A DNA stretch of 64,000 bases, taken from contig CAYYBR010000001.1 in NCBI GenBank assembly GCA_964470035.1, forward strand, positions 10,281 to 74,280, in the 5' to 3' direction. The notes beneath the pieces are model-generated. The model was not told the origin of the DNA, did not search any database, and worked only from the letters and a program-made list of their open reading frames with translations. This stretch comes from JAJRXG01 sp964470035. Lineage in GTDB: Bacteria; Bacteroidota; Bacteroidia; Chitinophagales; Saprospiraceae. Made by a program: the position numbers and the translations under genes. The first letter of the stretch is position 1, and the number at the start of each line of letters is the position of its first letter. This document shows, one piece after another, positions 25,356 to 34,472 of the stretch.

Positions 25356-25514
25356 GCAATGATATAGATTAATGTCATAGCTCTTCTTATAGACATGAAA
25401 TTTAGTTTAAAATGGATATATGTTTTCGATCATATCTATCTTGACAGGCTAATTGAAAAAGTTAAACTGTGAGGCCATGATTGATGTCAAGTTGCCTCAA
25501 CAAAAAAAAATACT

Positions 25515-26360
25515 ATGAATACACTTAAAGGCATATTTGTAAGTATCCTGCCATTATTGAGTCTCATTGTAGCGGTGATCGAAGGCTATCATGTATACCA
25601 ATCGGGCTGGACCTGGACACATGGGGGTGCATTACTTGGGTCTATGACTATTACATTGGTTTTTGCTAGCATCTTTTTGGTTGCGAGAGCGAGGACGGGA
25701 GCTAACTTGATAGGTTATTCGCTATTAGTGGGTGCAGGTATGGTCATCGCACTAGTAGGAGTCTTTATGTTTGGAGAACCGTCTTCTGCACTTTGGTCGA
25801 GTACTCTGATGGGGCTTTCTTGGTTGCTCTATGTTAGGTGGTACTCGTTATTTGATCAAAGAGATAAGAGCAAGATATCGTTAGGTGCGCAGTTGCCTGC
25901 GTTTCAACTGATCGATGAATCTGGCCAATCAAAGTCGGTAAAAGATTTAACCGATGCTCCGCGGATATGGATGTTCTATCGAGGCAACTGGTGTCCACTA
26001 TGTATGGCACAGATCAAAGAGGTCTCTAGCCTGTATAAGGAGATCGAAAATCGAGGAGCCAAGGTCGCCCTCATAAGTTCTCAGCCTCATAGGTATACAA
26101 AGGGACTAGCTAAAAAGCACAAGGTCAATTTTGACTTCCTCATGGATCAGGATAATGAAGCAGCGAAAACGCTGGGTATTTTTGCTAAGAATGGCACACC
26201 TACTGCGATGGTAGCTTTGGGTTATAAGTTAGACACGGCGATGCCGACTATCTTCATAACTGATAAGGGAGGAGATATCATTTATTCTGATTTAACGGAT
26301 AACTATCGCGTTCGGCCGGAGCCACAAGAATTTCTCAAAGTATTAGATAAAGTCGCTTAA
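25515..26360 (+). CDS. Membrane protein with peroxiredoxin-like (AhpC/TSA) domain
   Basis: Residues 1-110 contain about four membrane helices (PLLSLIVAVIEGY, GSMTITLVFASIFLV, LVGAGMVIALVGVFMF, STLMGLSWLLYVRW). Residues about 125-280 form a thioredoxin-fold redoxin domain with WMFYRGNWCPLCMAQIKEV, a Cys-Pro-Leu-Cys redox pair, and a later TIFITDKGG strand. It probably reduces peroxides or thiols at the membrane. It begins a plus-strand run with DinB and DUF547 genes. Confidence 0.85.
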   Translation: MNTLKGIFVSILPLLSLIVAVIEGYHVYQSGWTWTHGGALLGSMTITLVFASIFLVARARTGANLIGYSLLVGAGMVIALVGVFMFGEPSSALWSSTLMGLSWLLYVRWYSLFDQRDKSKISLGAQLPAFQLIDESGQSKSVKDLTDAPRIWMFYRGNWCPLCMAQIKEVSSLYKEIENRGAKVALISSQPHRYTKGLAKKHKVNFDFLMDQDNEAAKTLGIFAKNGTPTAMVALGYKLDTAMPTIFITDKGGDIIYSDLTDNYRVRPEPQEFLKVLDKVA

Positions 26361-26369
26361 ATCTACTCT

Positions 26370-26927
26370 ATGACAGATCATCATCATCTTCAAGTCCTAG
26401 TCGACGTACTAACAGAAAAGGACTTTGGGCCCTACTACCAACCTTTTATTGATCTGGTCCCTAGGGGCATGAGCTTGTCCCAAGCCTTGTTAGTTGAAAA
26501 TGCACCTTTGCCTGATACAGTATCTCACCTTAGTGAGACAGAAGCCTTGTACAGATATAGTGAAGGTAAGTGGTCGATCAAAGAGGTGATCATACACCTG
26601 ACCGATGCAGAACGAATATTTGGTTACCGAGCGATGAGATATGCCCGCAAGGATACAACTCCTCTGATGGGTTTTGAGCAAGACGACTTTGTTGCTCACG
26701 CATATGCTGATGACATACCTTTAAGCCAACTGCTAGAGACTTATCAGCTGCAGCGGAAAGGTACACTGGCTCTATATCAAAGCTTCACTGCGGATATGCT
26801 TACGACATCGGGAGTAGCAAGTAGTTATGAGATGACAGTTAGGGCTATAGGCTTCCTTTTTCTTGCTCATGAGATCCATCATGTCAATATTATCAAGGAG
26901 AGGTATTTAAAAAGTATTTCTGCGTGA
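26370..26927 (+). CDS. DinB-family putative metal-dependent protein
   Basis: This 185-residue protein matches the DinB four-helix bundle: KWSIKEVIIHLTDAERIFGYRAMRYAR carries the first metal-ligand histidine, and the end has HEIHHVNIIKERY with two more. DinB/YfiT-like proteins bind divalent metal and many act as thiol-dependent transferases; the substrate cannot be told here. It lies 9 nt after the peroxiredoxin-like gene and its stop overlaps the next start (GTGA). Confidence 0.88.
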   Translation: MTDHHHLQVLVDVLTEKDFGPYYQPFIDLVPRGMSLSQALLVENAPLPDTVSHLSETEALYRYSEGKWSIKEVIIHLTDAERIFGYRAMRYARKDTTPLMGFEQDDFVAHAYADDIPLSQLLETYQLQRKGTLALYQSFTADMLTTSGVASSYEMTVRAIGFLFLAHEIHHVNIIKERYLKSISA

Positions 26928-27751
26928 TCAAGAAGTATTGGAAGATATTTTTTGTCATCGCTTTAGTTGGCTTTGGGTTCTTCTTCATTTATATCGATAT
27001 CAACAAGTTTGGTCTAGAAGTACTTACTAGAGTGAAAACCATAAAAGGTGAGACAGTGAAGCTAGAAATGATGAAGTATGCGGAAGGTAATCACGACCAT
27101 GCGATATGGGATGATCTCCTTCAAAAAAATGTATCCAAATCCGGGAGTGTGGATTACCTAGGATTTATGAATGATCGAGATCTGCTTACACAATATCTAG
27201 ATCACTTATCTATAGGACCTCCAGCTCTTGACAAGCCTAGTCAAGAGCAACTCGCTTACTGGATCAATGCATATAATGCCTTCACAATTCAGCTGATCAT
27301 AGATCACTGGCCCTTGAAGTCCATAAAAGATATTGGTGGAAATGTTCCGATGATAGACTCTCCTTGGAGTATCAAGTTTTTCAAGATAGGAGGTGTAGAT
27401 TTTGATCTTGATACCATAGAGCATGAGATCTTAAGGAAGAAGTTCAACGAACCACGTATCCACTTTGCTATCGTATGCGCTTCGATGTCGTGCCCCGCCT
27501 TACTCAATCGTGCCTTTGTGCCTCAGAAAGTAGATGGCCAACTCGATCAGCAAGCCCGCGCATTTATACATGATCCTAGCAAAAATCAGATATCTGAAGA
27601 GACGATGGCGCTTTCGCAAATATTTGATTGGTTCAAGATGGACTTTACAAAAGAAGGAAGCCTACGCCAATACATCCAGCAGTATACATCAGTAAATCTA
27701 CCAGAGGGTGACATCGACTTTATAGCATATGACTGGTCCCTGAATATGTAA
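26924..27751 (+). CDS. DUF547 family protein, membrane-anchored
   Basis: This 275-residue protein has an N-terminal membrane helix (IFFVIALVGFGFFFIYI) and the DUF547 core: YWINAYNAFTIQLIIDHWPLKSI, PWSIKFFKIGGVDFDLDTIEH, and HFAIVCASMSCPALL with a Cys-X4-Cys that is typical. DUF547 has a papain-like arrangement suggested for some members, but its role is unknown. The GTG start overlaps the DinB stop by four bases, indicating one operon. Confidence 0.88.
   Translation: MIKKYWKIFFVIALVGFGFFFIYIDINKFGLEVLTRVKTIKGETVKLEMMKYAEGNHDHAIWDDLLQKNVSKSGSVDYLGFMNDRDLLTQYLDHLSIGPPALDKPSQEQLAYWINAYNAFTIQLIIDHWPLKSIKDIGGNVPMIDSPWSIKFFKIGGVDFDLDTIEHEILRKKFNEPRIHFAIVCASMSCPALLNRAFVPQKVDGQLDQQARAFIHDPSKNQISEETMALSQIFDWFKMDFTKEGSLRQYIQQYTSVNLPEGDIDFIAYDWSLNM
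27609..27621 (+). repeat. Variant 13-mer CGCTTTCGCAAAT, copy 1
   Basis: Differs from the main 13-mer at positions 2 (A to G) and 9 (T to C). It lies inside the DUF547 gene and the same variant recurs exactly at 44128. Confidence 0.6.
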
Positions 27752-27768
27752 GAAGTCCACTGAGGGCT

Positions 27769-28848
27769 TCAGTATATGCCTGGGATAATCTTGTGCCGCA
27801 CTTTCTCCTGATACTCTTCCCAGAGAGGGCCATATTTCAAAAGGCATCTTTTATCATCATCTAGTTGTCGAGGCACTAAAAGCAAGATATAATAGAGCGG
27901 ATAGAGCCAAGGCCAGATAAGGTCATAATGCCCCACGGCAGAGGCTATACCTAGACCCATACATATCTCGCCGAGATAATTGATATGTCGACTTACTCCC
28001 CAGAATCCTGACGCCAAAATCCGCTTTTTGCCATCCGTGAGTGCTATAGGTCGAATACCTAAGAATGACTTTTCAGGTTTCGTCTTAAAATAGAACTTCT
28101 GCATATTGGCACCACGTGCCATGATCCAACCCGCAAAAAACACTATTGCGGAGAGGGCCAATTGCCATGAAGTCATATCAGGATTTGGACGATCGACAGT
28201 AGACCATAAAGCGATAGAGTAGAAGTATGGGTAGAAAAAAAGACAGCCCCAGCCCAACTTAAAACCCACTCTTTCAGCGAAGATGTCATATGTATAGAGA
28301 TGCACGTGCTCGAAGATCAAGTAGTCTACGGCAAACCAAATCAATAAGACAGCACTGAGAAGAATGCCTGGGTTGATCGATGATCCATACATGATGATAT
28401 GTTGGGTTACAAAGCTGATCACATGTAGTACCAAAAGCACAGCTCCTACAAGATAGAGCCACATTTTATGGTCGATTCGACCTCCTTTAAATTGAGGATT
28501 CTTGCTCCGCCCAAAATAGTAGTCTTTTAAGAAGCTTGGTGTGACCTTCGGATAAGAAAGAGTCATCACTAAACTATAAGCAAGCCCTAGGATGAGGGCA
28601 CCCACCAGACTCCACCATCGATGTTGGTATAGCCACGTAAAGTCTACGATACCGAAGTATCCGAGTCCGTACCATATGATGACGCTTGCGATCAAGACTA
28701 GCAGCCCATTCAGGTGATATCGGAGTGGCTGACCTGTTTTATCATCATTTACATATCCAGTGACCCATCTTCCTGGTAGGATGTAGTGAAGTAAGGTGAT
28801 CATAGCTATGGTGACTAGTGGTGTAAGCAGTCCTATTATGATATTCAT
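27769..28848 (-). CDS. ERG4/ERG24-type sterol reductase-like membrane protein
   Basis: This 359-residue protein has about nine membrane helices and the conserved C-terminal block of the ERG4/ERG24 family: RGANMQKFYFK, GFWGVSRHINYLGE, LLLVPRQLDDDKRC, KYGPLWEEYQEKV and a terminal IIPGIY. The N terminus also fits (LPGRWVTGYVNDDKTG then RYHLNGL, and DYYFGRSKNP). Family members reduce sterol double bonds (C-14, C-7, C-24) with NADPH. No sterol synthesis genes are visible, so it may act on imported sterols, other polyprenoids, or have another role. Its start overlaps the SDR stop as ATGA. Confidence 0.8.
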   Translation of the reverse strand: MNIIIGLLTPLVTIAMITLLHYILPGRWVTGYVNDDKTGQPLRYHLNGLLVLIASVIIWYGLGYFGIVDFTWLYQHRWWSLVGALILGLAYSLVMTLSYPKVTPSFLKDYYFGRSKNPQFKGGRIDHKMWLYLVGAVLLVLHVISFVTQHIIMYGSSINPGILLSAVLLIWFAVDYLIFEHVHLYTYDIFAERVGFKLGWGCLFFYPYFYSIALWSTVDRPNPDMTSWQLALSAIVFFAGWIMARGANMQKFYFKTKPEKSFLGIRPIALTDGKKRILASGFWGVSRHINYLGEICMGLGIASAVGHYDLIWPWLYPLYYILLLVPRQLDDDKRCLLKYGPLWEEYQEKVRHKIIPGIY

Positions 28849-29630
28849 CTCAGTGATTTAGTGTTGTTGTGCATCATCTTGATCGCCGTCTTCCTGGGGA
28901 GTAGCCTTGTCATCACAAAGCTACCGATAGAGTTCGTCCAACCGGGTACAACTGTGGGCCCTTTGCCGAGGTGCTTTATAGTTTTTAGTACGACTTGTTC
29001 TGGGTCTAATATGCCCGGTGTCTTGCTAGCAGAACTTCGAGCCTCAAATCCCGGAGTTTGTATGGCCCCTGCTATACTCGCTAAGACGTCGATGTTATCA
29101 TTTTTTAATTCTTGCCAAAGTCCCTCTGCCAGTATAGTGTTGAAAGATTTGGACGCAGCATAGGCCGCAAGTCGAGGAGTGCCTTGTCCGCCTGCCATCG
29201 ACGACATCAGTATGATACCACCCAACCGATTGTTACCCTTATATCGATCGACGATCACTTTCGTAAATGCTAGTACTGACCGAACATTCACATCAGTGAC
29301 CATCCGAAGATCTTCCATGGGCGTATCGGCAAAGTAACCAAGAGGCGCATAGGCGGCATTATATATAGCGAGCCCGATATTGGGTAGGTCGCTTCTCAAG
29401 TATTGTATGAGTTCATCCGTAAGACTTAGGTCTAGGACCTTCACCTGTGTCTTTGTATTATATCTAGACTGTATCTCGTCAGATATTCTTTCAAGTTGTT
29501 TTTTCCTTCTTGCGATAAGTATAAGATGAAACCCTTTGCTAGCCAAATGTCTAGCATAAGCAGCACCTAGTCCTTCGGAAGCTCCCGCGACGATAGCCCA
29601 GGGGCCATATCTTGAAAGTAGATTGGTCAT
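28845..29630 (-). CDS. Short-chain dehydrogenase/reductase (SDR)
   Basis: This 261-residue classical SDR has the Rossmann motif AGASEGLGAAYARHLA, the NAAY form of the NAG motif, the catalytic serine in MSSMAG and the Tyr-Ala-Ala-Ser-Lys active site. The charge pattern after strand 2 (ARRKKQLE) suggests NADP(H). It is the first gene of a two-gene operon with a sterol-reductase-like enzyme, with a four-base overlap. A lipid or sterol ketone/alcohol substrate is therefore plausible, but is inference. It resembles the 17-beta-hydroxysteroid dehydrogenase/ketoacyl reductase group in general shape only. Confidence 0.88.
   Translation of the reverse strand: MTNLLSRYGPWAIVAGASEGLGAAYARHLASKGFHLILIARRKKQLERISDEIQSRYNTKTQVKVLDLSLTDELIQYLRSDLPNIGLAIYNAAYAPLGYFADTPMEDLRMVTDVNVRSVLAFTKVIVDRYKGNNRLGGIILMSSMAGGQGTPRLAAYAASKSFNTILAEGLWQELKNDNIDVLASIAGAIQTPGFEARSSASKTPGILDPEQVVLKTIKHLGKGPTVVPGWTNSIGSFVMTRLLPRKTAIKMMHNNTKSLR
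29256..29268 (+). repeat. Dispersed 13-mer CACTTTCGTAAAT, copy 6
   Basis: Exact copy within the SDR gene (opposite strand), read on its coding strand as Phe-Thr-Lys-Val. Confidence 0.85.
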
Positions 29631-29750
29631 CGATTGTCAATATAATGAGCTTTGAGAGATAAAGGAAAGTGTCTTGTCAACTAAAGGGTCGATAATCTAT
29701 CCCTGTGACGGTGATGGTCTCAACAGAAATCCAGTAGACTAAATATATCT

Positions 29751-29765
29751 ATGAATTCATATAGG
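29751..29765 (+). promoter_or_regulatory. Palindrome-containing 15-mer ATGAATTCATATAGG, copy 1
   Basis: The 10-bp perfect palindrome ATGAATTCAT starts 60 nt before the ATG of the small LuxR-type gene. The identical 15-mer recurs 62 nt before the gene at 34473. It is a candidate operator for one of the LuxR/NarL regulators in this block. Confidence 0.5.
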
Positions 29766-29810
29766 CTGAGCATCTGGATGTATATCATCTTAGATGCATA
29801 AAATCTGCTT

Positions 29811-30074
29811 ATGGAATTAGTAGCACTGACACCGCCATCAACACAGTTTATACGAGTGCATCCTTCTCTTAAGGATAGGATTTCGGAACGAGAGATAGAG
29901 GTTCTGAGAAATATAGCGAATGGAGCCACCTCACAAGAGATAGCGGATGACTTATATATCAGCCATCACACCGTGATATCTCATCGGAAGAATTTATTGA
30001 TTAAGCTGGATGCCCGAAACACAGCTCATCTGATCATGATTGGTGTGAAGTTGGGTTTATTGCCAACTTTTTAA
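29811..30074 (+). CDS. Stand-alone LuxR-type helix-turn-helix protein
   Basis: This 87-residue protein is almost only a LuxR/NarL DNA-binding domain (residues about 25-85): SEREIEVLRNIANGATSQEI and LYISHHTVISHRKNLLIKL form the tetrahelical bundle with the recognition helix. It has no receiver or ligand domain. Single-domain regulators of this type can act as constitutive or interaction-controlled regulators. It opens the block with two histidine kinases and a NarL response regulator, and carries the ATGAATTCAT palindrome in its upstream region. Confidence 0.82.
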   Translation: MELVALTPPSTQFIRVHPSLKDRISEREIEVLRNIANGATSQEIADDLYISHHTVISHRKNLLIKLDARNTAHLIMIGVKLGLLPTF

Positions 30075-30179
30075 ATAGAGTAAAGACTTTAGTATAGGGC
30101 TAATGCGATGATTCTGAGTGAATTTAGCTATATAGTTAATCCTTTCAAACCGATCATTCGACATGCCCTTGTAGCAACC

Positions 30180-32273
30180 ATGGATAAATTTCTAAATATA
30201 CTTTTTGTGATTTTGTTTGTCTCGACAAGTATGGTTTCGCTTCTTGGTCAGAAAACTCCATCTGTTGATGATGTCAAGCAACGACTCCAAGAGGTCCAGT
30301 CTAGTGATGACCGTGTTTATTTGTACAAGGTTATATACTCTCTATTGAGGTTTTCTGATCCAATGGAAGCAGAAGTTTATTATAACAAAATAGATTCTAT
30401 AAGTAAACAAGAAAATAACCTTAGGGCCAAAGGGAGCGTAGCTCATTTATCTGGGCTTGAGGCCATGATCACAACAGATTTTGATCAAGCAAAAGAAGGG
30501 CTGCTTGAAGCACTGGATATTTATGAAGAGGTCGGCATGGAGATGGATGTAAGCGATGCTTACAATGATCTTGGGATTTTGAAAACACGACTAAGTCAGT
30601 GGGATAGTGCGCGATATTTTATGGGCATAGCATATGAGATTAGAAAAACCATAGATGACATTAAGCCCTACCAGCTTTATATGACAGCTGCTAATATTGG
30701 AGCTATTTCAGTTCAAATCAATGATTATGATACTGCCTTCGAGCATTACTATGAAGGTGTAGATCTTGCTGAGGCATATGGGGACACCTTTATGTTAGCC
30801 ACCTTGTATAATAATATCGGACGTACTCACCATCTTCTAGAAGAGGATGAAGAAGCAAAAAGTGCATTGCTCAGAGCAGTTCTTATGGGGAGTGCTTTAG
30901 ATCTAAAATCAACAGTGGCCAATGCCTCTACCAACTTAACCCTGATATATGAGGATTCGAACCTAGATAGCGCTATTTATTATATAAACATAGCTATTGA
31001 TAATTACCGCCAACTTGGAGATTCAAAACATGAGGCTAATGCTTTAGGTATTCTGGGAGAAATGCTCTATCAGAAAAAAGATATTATTCTTTCTGAGAAG
31101 TATATGAAGATGTCATTGGATCTCAACCTTGAGCTCGGCGATGAAAGTGCTATCGCTGATAGTCGTTATAGGCTGGCGAAATTGCAATTTGATCAAGGTC
31201 TATACAGTGAAGCACTTAGTAATGTAGAATCAGGTGAGCAGATTTATACGGAGTTGGGGAGGTTGGAGAAATTAAAAAAAGGCTTCTTGCTCAAGAGTAA
31301 AGCTCTGTCTAAATTAAAAAGAAGTGAAGAGGCATTACTTGCATACCAGGATTATGATGCCCTTGAAGACAGCCTATATCTACTGAAGTATAATGAAGAT
31401 GTAGCTGATATAAGAACGCGGTATGATACAGAAAAGAAGCAGATACAAATAGAAAAGCAAGAAGAAGTGATAAAGAGGCAAGAAGCCTCCCAAAGAGCCC
31501 TTATCGTTGGCTCTGTTCTATTGTTCTCACTAGTTGGACTAGGGCTTAGTTTTATAATACAACGACATAGGAAGAACAAGCGAATTGTCGAGCAAGAGGC
31601 AGCTTTAAAAGATCAAGAGATACAACAATTAAAACAAGAAAAGAAAATCCTAAGCATGAATGCGATGATAGAAGGACAAGAAGCAGAACGAACAAGGATA
31701 GCCAAAGACTTACATGATGGGCTTGGGGGATTATTGTCAACAGTAAAGGCACACTTCAGCAACATTCAATCTGAAATCAAACAACTAGAAGGCCTAAAAG
31801 TATATGATCGGGCCCAAGAGATGATGGACGAAGCATGTGATGAAGTGCGTAGGATATCTCATAATATGATGCCAGGTGCATTACGACTAGAAGGTCTGAT
31901 AAGTGCAGTAGAACAACTTGGGGAGGAGATGTCTGATGCGCACCTTTTTGAAGTGAAGGTGGAGGCCATTAACTTTGATACTCGTTTAGAAGAATCAAAA
32001 GAGATATTTGTCTACCGGATTATCCAAGAGGCTATGAATAATATCATTAAGCACGCAGCTGCTAAAAGAGTATTGATTCAGATGTCAGAAAGTGCCGATC
32101 AATATCATTTTATCATCGAAGATGATGGTAAAGGATTTGATCCACTTGAGATGGAGTCGGGATTGGGGCTCAGGTCTATACAATCCAGGGTGGAGTTTCT
32201 TCAAGGTGATTTAGATATAGATACGAAGCTGCAAGTAGGTACCACTATTTCCTTTTCTCTACCTAAACCATAA
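30180..32273 (+). CDS. TPR-containing sensor histidine kinase (HisKA_3 type), copy A
   Basis: The ATG at 30180 was chosen because it begins the signal peptide (697 residues); an ATG at 30108 adds 24 residues without signal character. The periplasmic part holds about six to eight tetratricopeptide repeats (ALDIYEEVGMEMDVSDAYND and similar). A membrane helix (LIVGSVLLFSLVGLGLSFII) leads to a coiled coil, a HisKA_3 domain with phospho-acceptor His about 512 in KDLHDGLGG, and an HATPase_c domain (EAMNNIIKH, DDGKGFDP, GLGLRSIQSRV). The probable partner is the NarL regulator at 35587. Its kinase core is about 90% identical to the next gene. Confidence 0.88.
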   Translation: MDKFLNILFVILFVSTSMVSLLGQKTPSVDDVKQRLQEVQSSDDRVYLYKVIYSLLRFSDPMEAEVYYNKIDSISKQENNLRAKGSVAHLSGLEAMITTDFDQAKEGLLEALDIYEEVGMEMDVSDAYNDLGILKTRLSQWDSARYFMGIAYEIRKTIDDIKPYQLYMTAANIGAISVQINDYDTAFEHYYEGVDLAEAYGDTFMLATLYNNIGRTHHLLEEDEEAKSALLRAVLMGSALDLKSTVANASTNLTLIYEDSNLDSAIYYINIAIDNYRQLGDSKHEANALGILGEMLYQKKDIILSEKYMKMSLDLNLELGDESAIADSRYRLAKLQFDQGLYSEALSNVESGEQIYTELGRLEKLKKGFLLKSKALSKLKRSEEALLAYQDYDALEDSLYLLKYNEDVADIRTRYDTEKKQIQIEKQEEVIKRQEASQRALIVGSVLLFSLVGLGLSFIIQRHRKNKRIVEQEAALKDQEIQQLKQEKKILSMNAMIEGQEAERTRIAKDLHDGLGGLLSTVKAHFSNIQSEIKQLEGLKVYDRAQEMMDEACDEVRRISHNMMPGALRLEGLISAVEQLGEEMSDAHLFEVKVEAINFDTRLEESKEIFVYRIIQEAMNNIIKHAAAKRVLIQMSESADQYHFIIEDDGKGFDPLEMESGLGLRSIQSRVEFLQGDLDIDTKLQVGTTISFSLPKP

Positions 32274-32300
32274 TTTACTGATTTATGATTTGTATTATGC

Positions 32301-32313
32301 TTGAATTCATATG
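32301..32313 (+). promoter_or_regulatory. GAATTCATAT half-type copy at the start of kinase B
   Basis: TTGAATTCATATG shares 10 bases (GAATTCATAT) with the palindromic 15-mers and runs into the ATG at 32311. At this position it would overlap the translation start, so an operator role is doubtful. Confidence 0.25.
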
Positions 32314-34269
32314 AAGTGCTCTGCGATTTTAGCGTTGTTTTTTTGGCTTTCTGCTGTTCCATCTATAGGTCAGGATACGGAGCATATGGATAGTATTTAT
32401 CAAACTTTAACAGCCTCTACTAGTACTTTAGATTCTGCAAAGGCATACTTGGCCCTTGCTTCAGCGCTGTATGTTTTTCATCCAGATAGCGCCATAGGTT
32501 TGGCAGAGCAGGCTAGGGTGTTGGCGGTACAAAGTGGTGATCCTTTTATTATGGCCCAATCTCTGGTAAGAGTAAGTCTTAAGTTTATTAATGGCGGCCA
32601 GTACTCTTCTGCTGTTGACACCCTATTAAAGGCAGATTCATTTTTGGATACCACTTCTATGCAAAAAGAGGTGTTGGATTTGCGTGCTCTGTTGCATAGA
32701 AATTTAGGCACCTGTTACAACTACCAAAACAAGCATGAAAAGGCGATTGAAACACATCTAAAAACTCTTTCCATCGCTAAGAAAGCGCATAATATGAAAG
32801 AGATAATATACGCGAATTATAATATTGCTGTAGTTCACTTTTCAAACCAGAACTATGATAGAGCGTTACACTATCAGAGTAACGCTTACACAGCGGCTGT
32901 CGAGGCTGGAGATAATATGCAGGTGGCCAGCGCCCTTAACTTGAGAGGTGCACTCTTTTACTATTTGTCAGAATTGGATAGTGCTAAAATATATTCACAG
33001 CAGGCACTTGATATAGCGGAAAAGTACGATTACCAACAACCTTCTATCGAGGCAGCTAATGTCTTAGCAAGTATATACTATACTGAGGAAGAATATGAGC
33101 AAGCCGCGGTCTATCATAAAAACATTCTAGAAAAAGCTAAATTCTCTGGCAACCAATATCATATAGCATCTGTAACTGGCAGTCTAGCTGAGACCCATGC
33201 TAAGATGGGAGATGTAACTAATGCTCGTAGATACTTTTCAGAATTTAAAAAAATTAATGAAGAGCTTAATAATCTACAGTTGGGAAAGTTAAATGCTCTT
33301 AATCACGCTGAGTTCGAAAAATCTCTTGGTAACTATAGGCAAGCTTATGAGCTAATTACAGATTATGTGGTTATCCAGGATACATTATATAGTGAGGAAA
33401 ACAGACGTATCCAGGTTGACATGGAGGCGAAATACGATGCTGCTGTCAAGGACACAGAGATAGCAAGACAACAAAACTTGTTGAATCAGCAGTCAAACCA
33501 AAGAAAACTACTAGGAGGAGCAGGTTTGATTTCGTTATTACTTGCTGGCTTTTTCTGGTATAGAAAAAGGACATCTGATCAACTTCGAGTTCAAGAGAAA
33601 GAACTTGACAAGCAAAGAATCACACAACTAGAAAAAGAAAAGAAAATTCTAAGCATGAATGCGATGATAGAAGGACAAGAAGCTGAAAGGACCAGGATAG
33701 CAAAAGATCTACATGATGGACTTGGAGGACTTTTGTCAACGGTAAAAGCACACTTCGGTAATATTCAATCTGAAATCAAACAACTAGAAGGACTAAAAGT
33801 ATACGATCGTGCCCAAGAGATGATGGATGAGGCTTGCGACGAAGTGCGCAGGATATCTCATAATCTGATGCCAGGAGCCCTCAGATTAGAGGGCTTAAAG
33901 AGCGCAGTTGAACAATTGGGAGAAGAGATGTCGGCTGCTCACTCTTTTGAGGTGAAAGTAGAGGCTGTTAACTTTGATACACGTTTAGACGAATCTAATG
34001 AGGTGTTTGTTTATCGCATCATCCAAGAGGCAATGAATAATATCATCAAGCATGCAGATGCAAAAAAAGTGTTGATTCAGATGTCCGAAAGCGCTGATCA
34101 ATATCATTTTATCATCGAGGATGATGGAAAAGGATTTGATCCACTTCAGATAGAGTCTGGATTAGGACTTAAGTCGATACAGTCAAGAGTAGATTTTCTT
34201 CAGGGGAATTTAGATGTCGATACTCGTATAGGGGTGGGAACTACCTTGTCATTTTATTTGCCTAAGTAA
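32311..34269 (+). CDS. TPR-containing sensor histidine kinase (HisKA_3 type), copy B
   Basis: This 652-residue paralogue follows copy A by 37 nt. It has a signal peptide (ILALFFWLSAVPSIGQ), periplasmic tetratricopeptide repeats (ALHYQSNAYTAAVEAGDNMQ and others), one membrane helix (LLGGAGLISLLLAGFFWY), a coiled coil, HisKA_3 with His about 468 in KDLHDGLGG, and HATPase_c. By eye about 22 of roughly 210 residues differ from copy A across the kinase core, while the TPR sensors are only distantly alike. The pair may feed two different signals into one response regulator. Confidence 0.9.
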   Translation: MKCSAILALFFWLSAVPSIGQDTEHMDSIYQTLTASTSTLDSAKAYLALASALYVFHPDSAIGLAEQARVLAVQSGDPFIMAQSLVRVSLKFINGGQYSSAVDTLLKADSFLDTTSMQKEVLDLRALLHRNLGTCYNYQNKHEKAIETHLKTLSIAKKAHNMKEIIYANYNIAVVHFSNQNYDRALHYQSNAYTAAVEAGDNMQVASALNLRGALFYYLSELDSAKIYSQQALDIAEKYDYQQPSIEAANVLASIYYTEEEYEQAAVYHKNILEKAKFSGNQYHIASVTGSLAETHAKMGDVTNARRYFSEFKKINEELNNLQLGKLNALNHAEFEKSLGNYRQAYELITDYVVIQDTLYSEENRRIQVDMEAKYDAAVKDTEIARQQNLLNQQSNQRKLLGGAGLISLLLAGFFWYRKRTSDQLRVQEKELDKQRITQLEKEKKILSMNAMIEGQEAERTRIAKDLHDGLGGLLSTVKAHFGNIQSEIKQLEGLKVYDRAQEMMDEACDEVRRISHNLMPGALRLEGLKSAVEQLGEEMSAAHSFEVKVEAVNFDTRLDESNEVFVYRIIQEAMNNIIKHADAKKVLIQMSESADQYHFIIEDDGKGFDPLQIESGLGLKSIQSRVDFLQGNLDVDTRIGVGTTLSFYLPK

Positions 34270-34410
34270 TTAGAACTAGTCAAAAGCCAGAGATACCCTC
34301 TTCTGCATAATAACATCGTGCTAGATCTAAGGCGCAACGGGTATAAAACTCGCCGTCAATCTTGCCATATGTGATACAGTGATTACACAATGATGTAAAT
34401 GCAAAAATCG

Positions 34411-34425
34411 ATGAATTCATATAGG
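34411..34425 (+). promoter_or_regulatory. Palindrome-containing 15-mer ATGAATTCATATAGG, copy 2
   Basis: Identical to the copy at 29751; it starts 62 nt before the ATG at 34473. The matched distance argues for a shared regulator. Confidence 0.5.
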
Positions 34426-34472
34426 ATTCAGAGAGGACTAAATAAAATCTTTACAGCACAAAAGCTATAAAT

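Noticed and set aside
29720..29929. Minus-strand open frame of 69 codons around the LuxR-HTH gene
   Set aside because: It overlaps the start and upstream palindrome of the well-supported LuxR-type gene and has no recognisable features.
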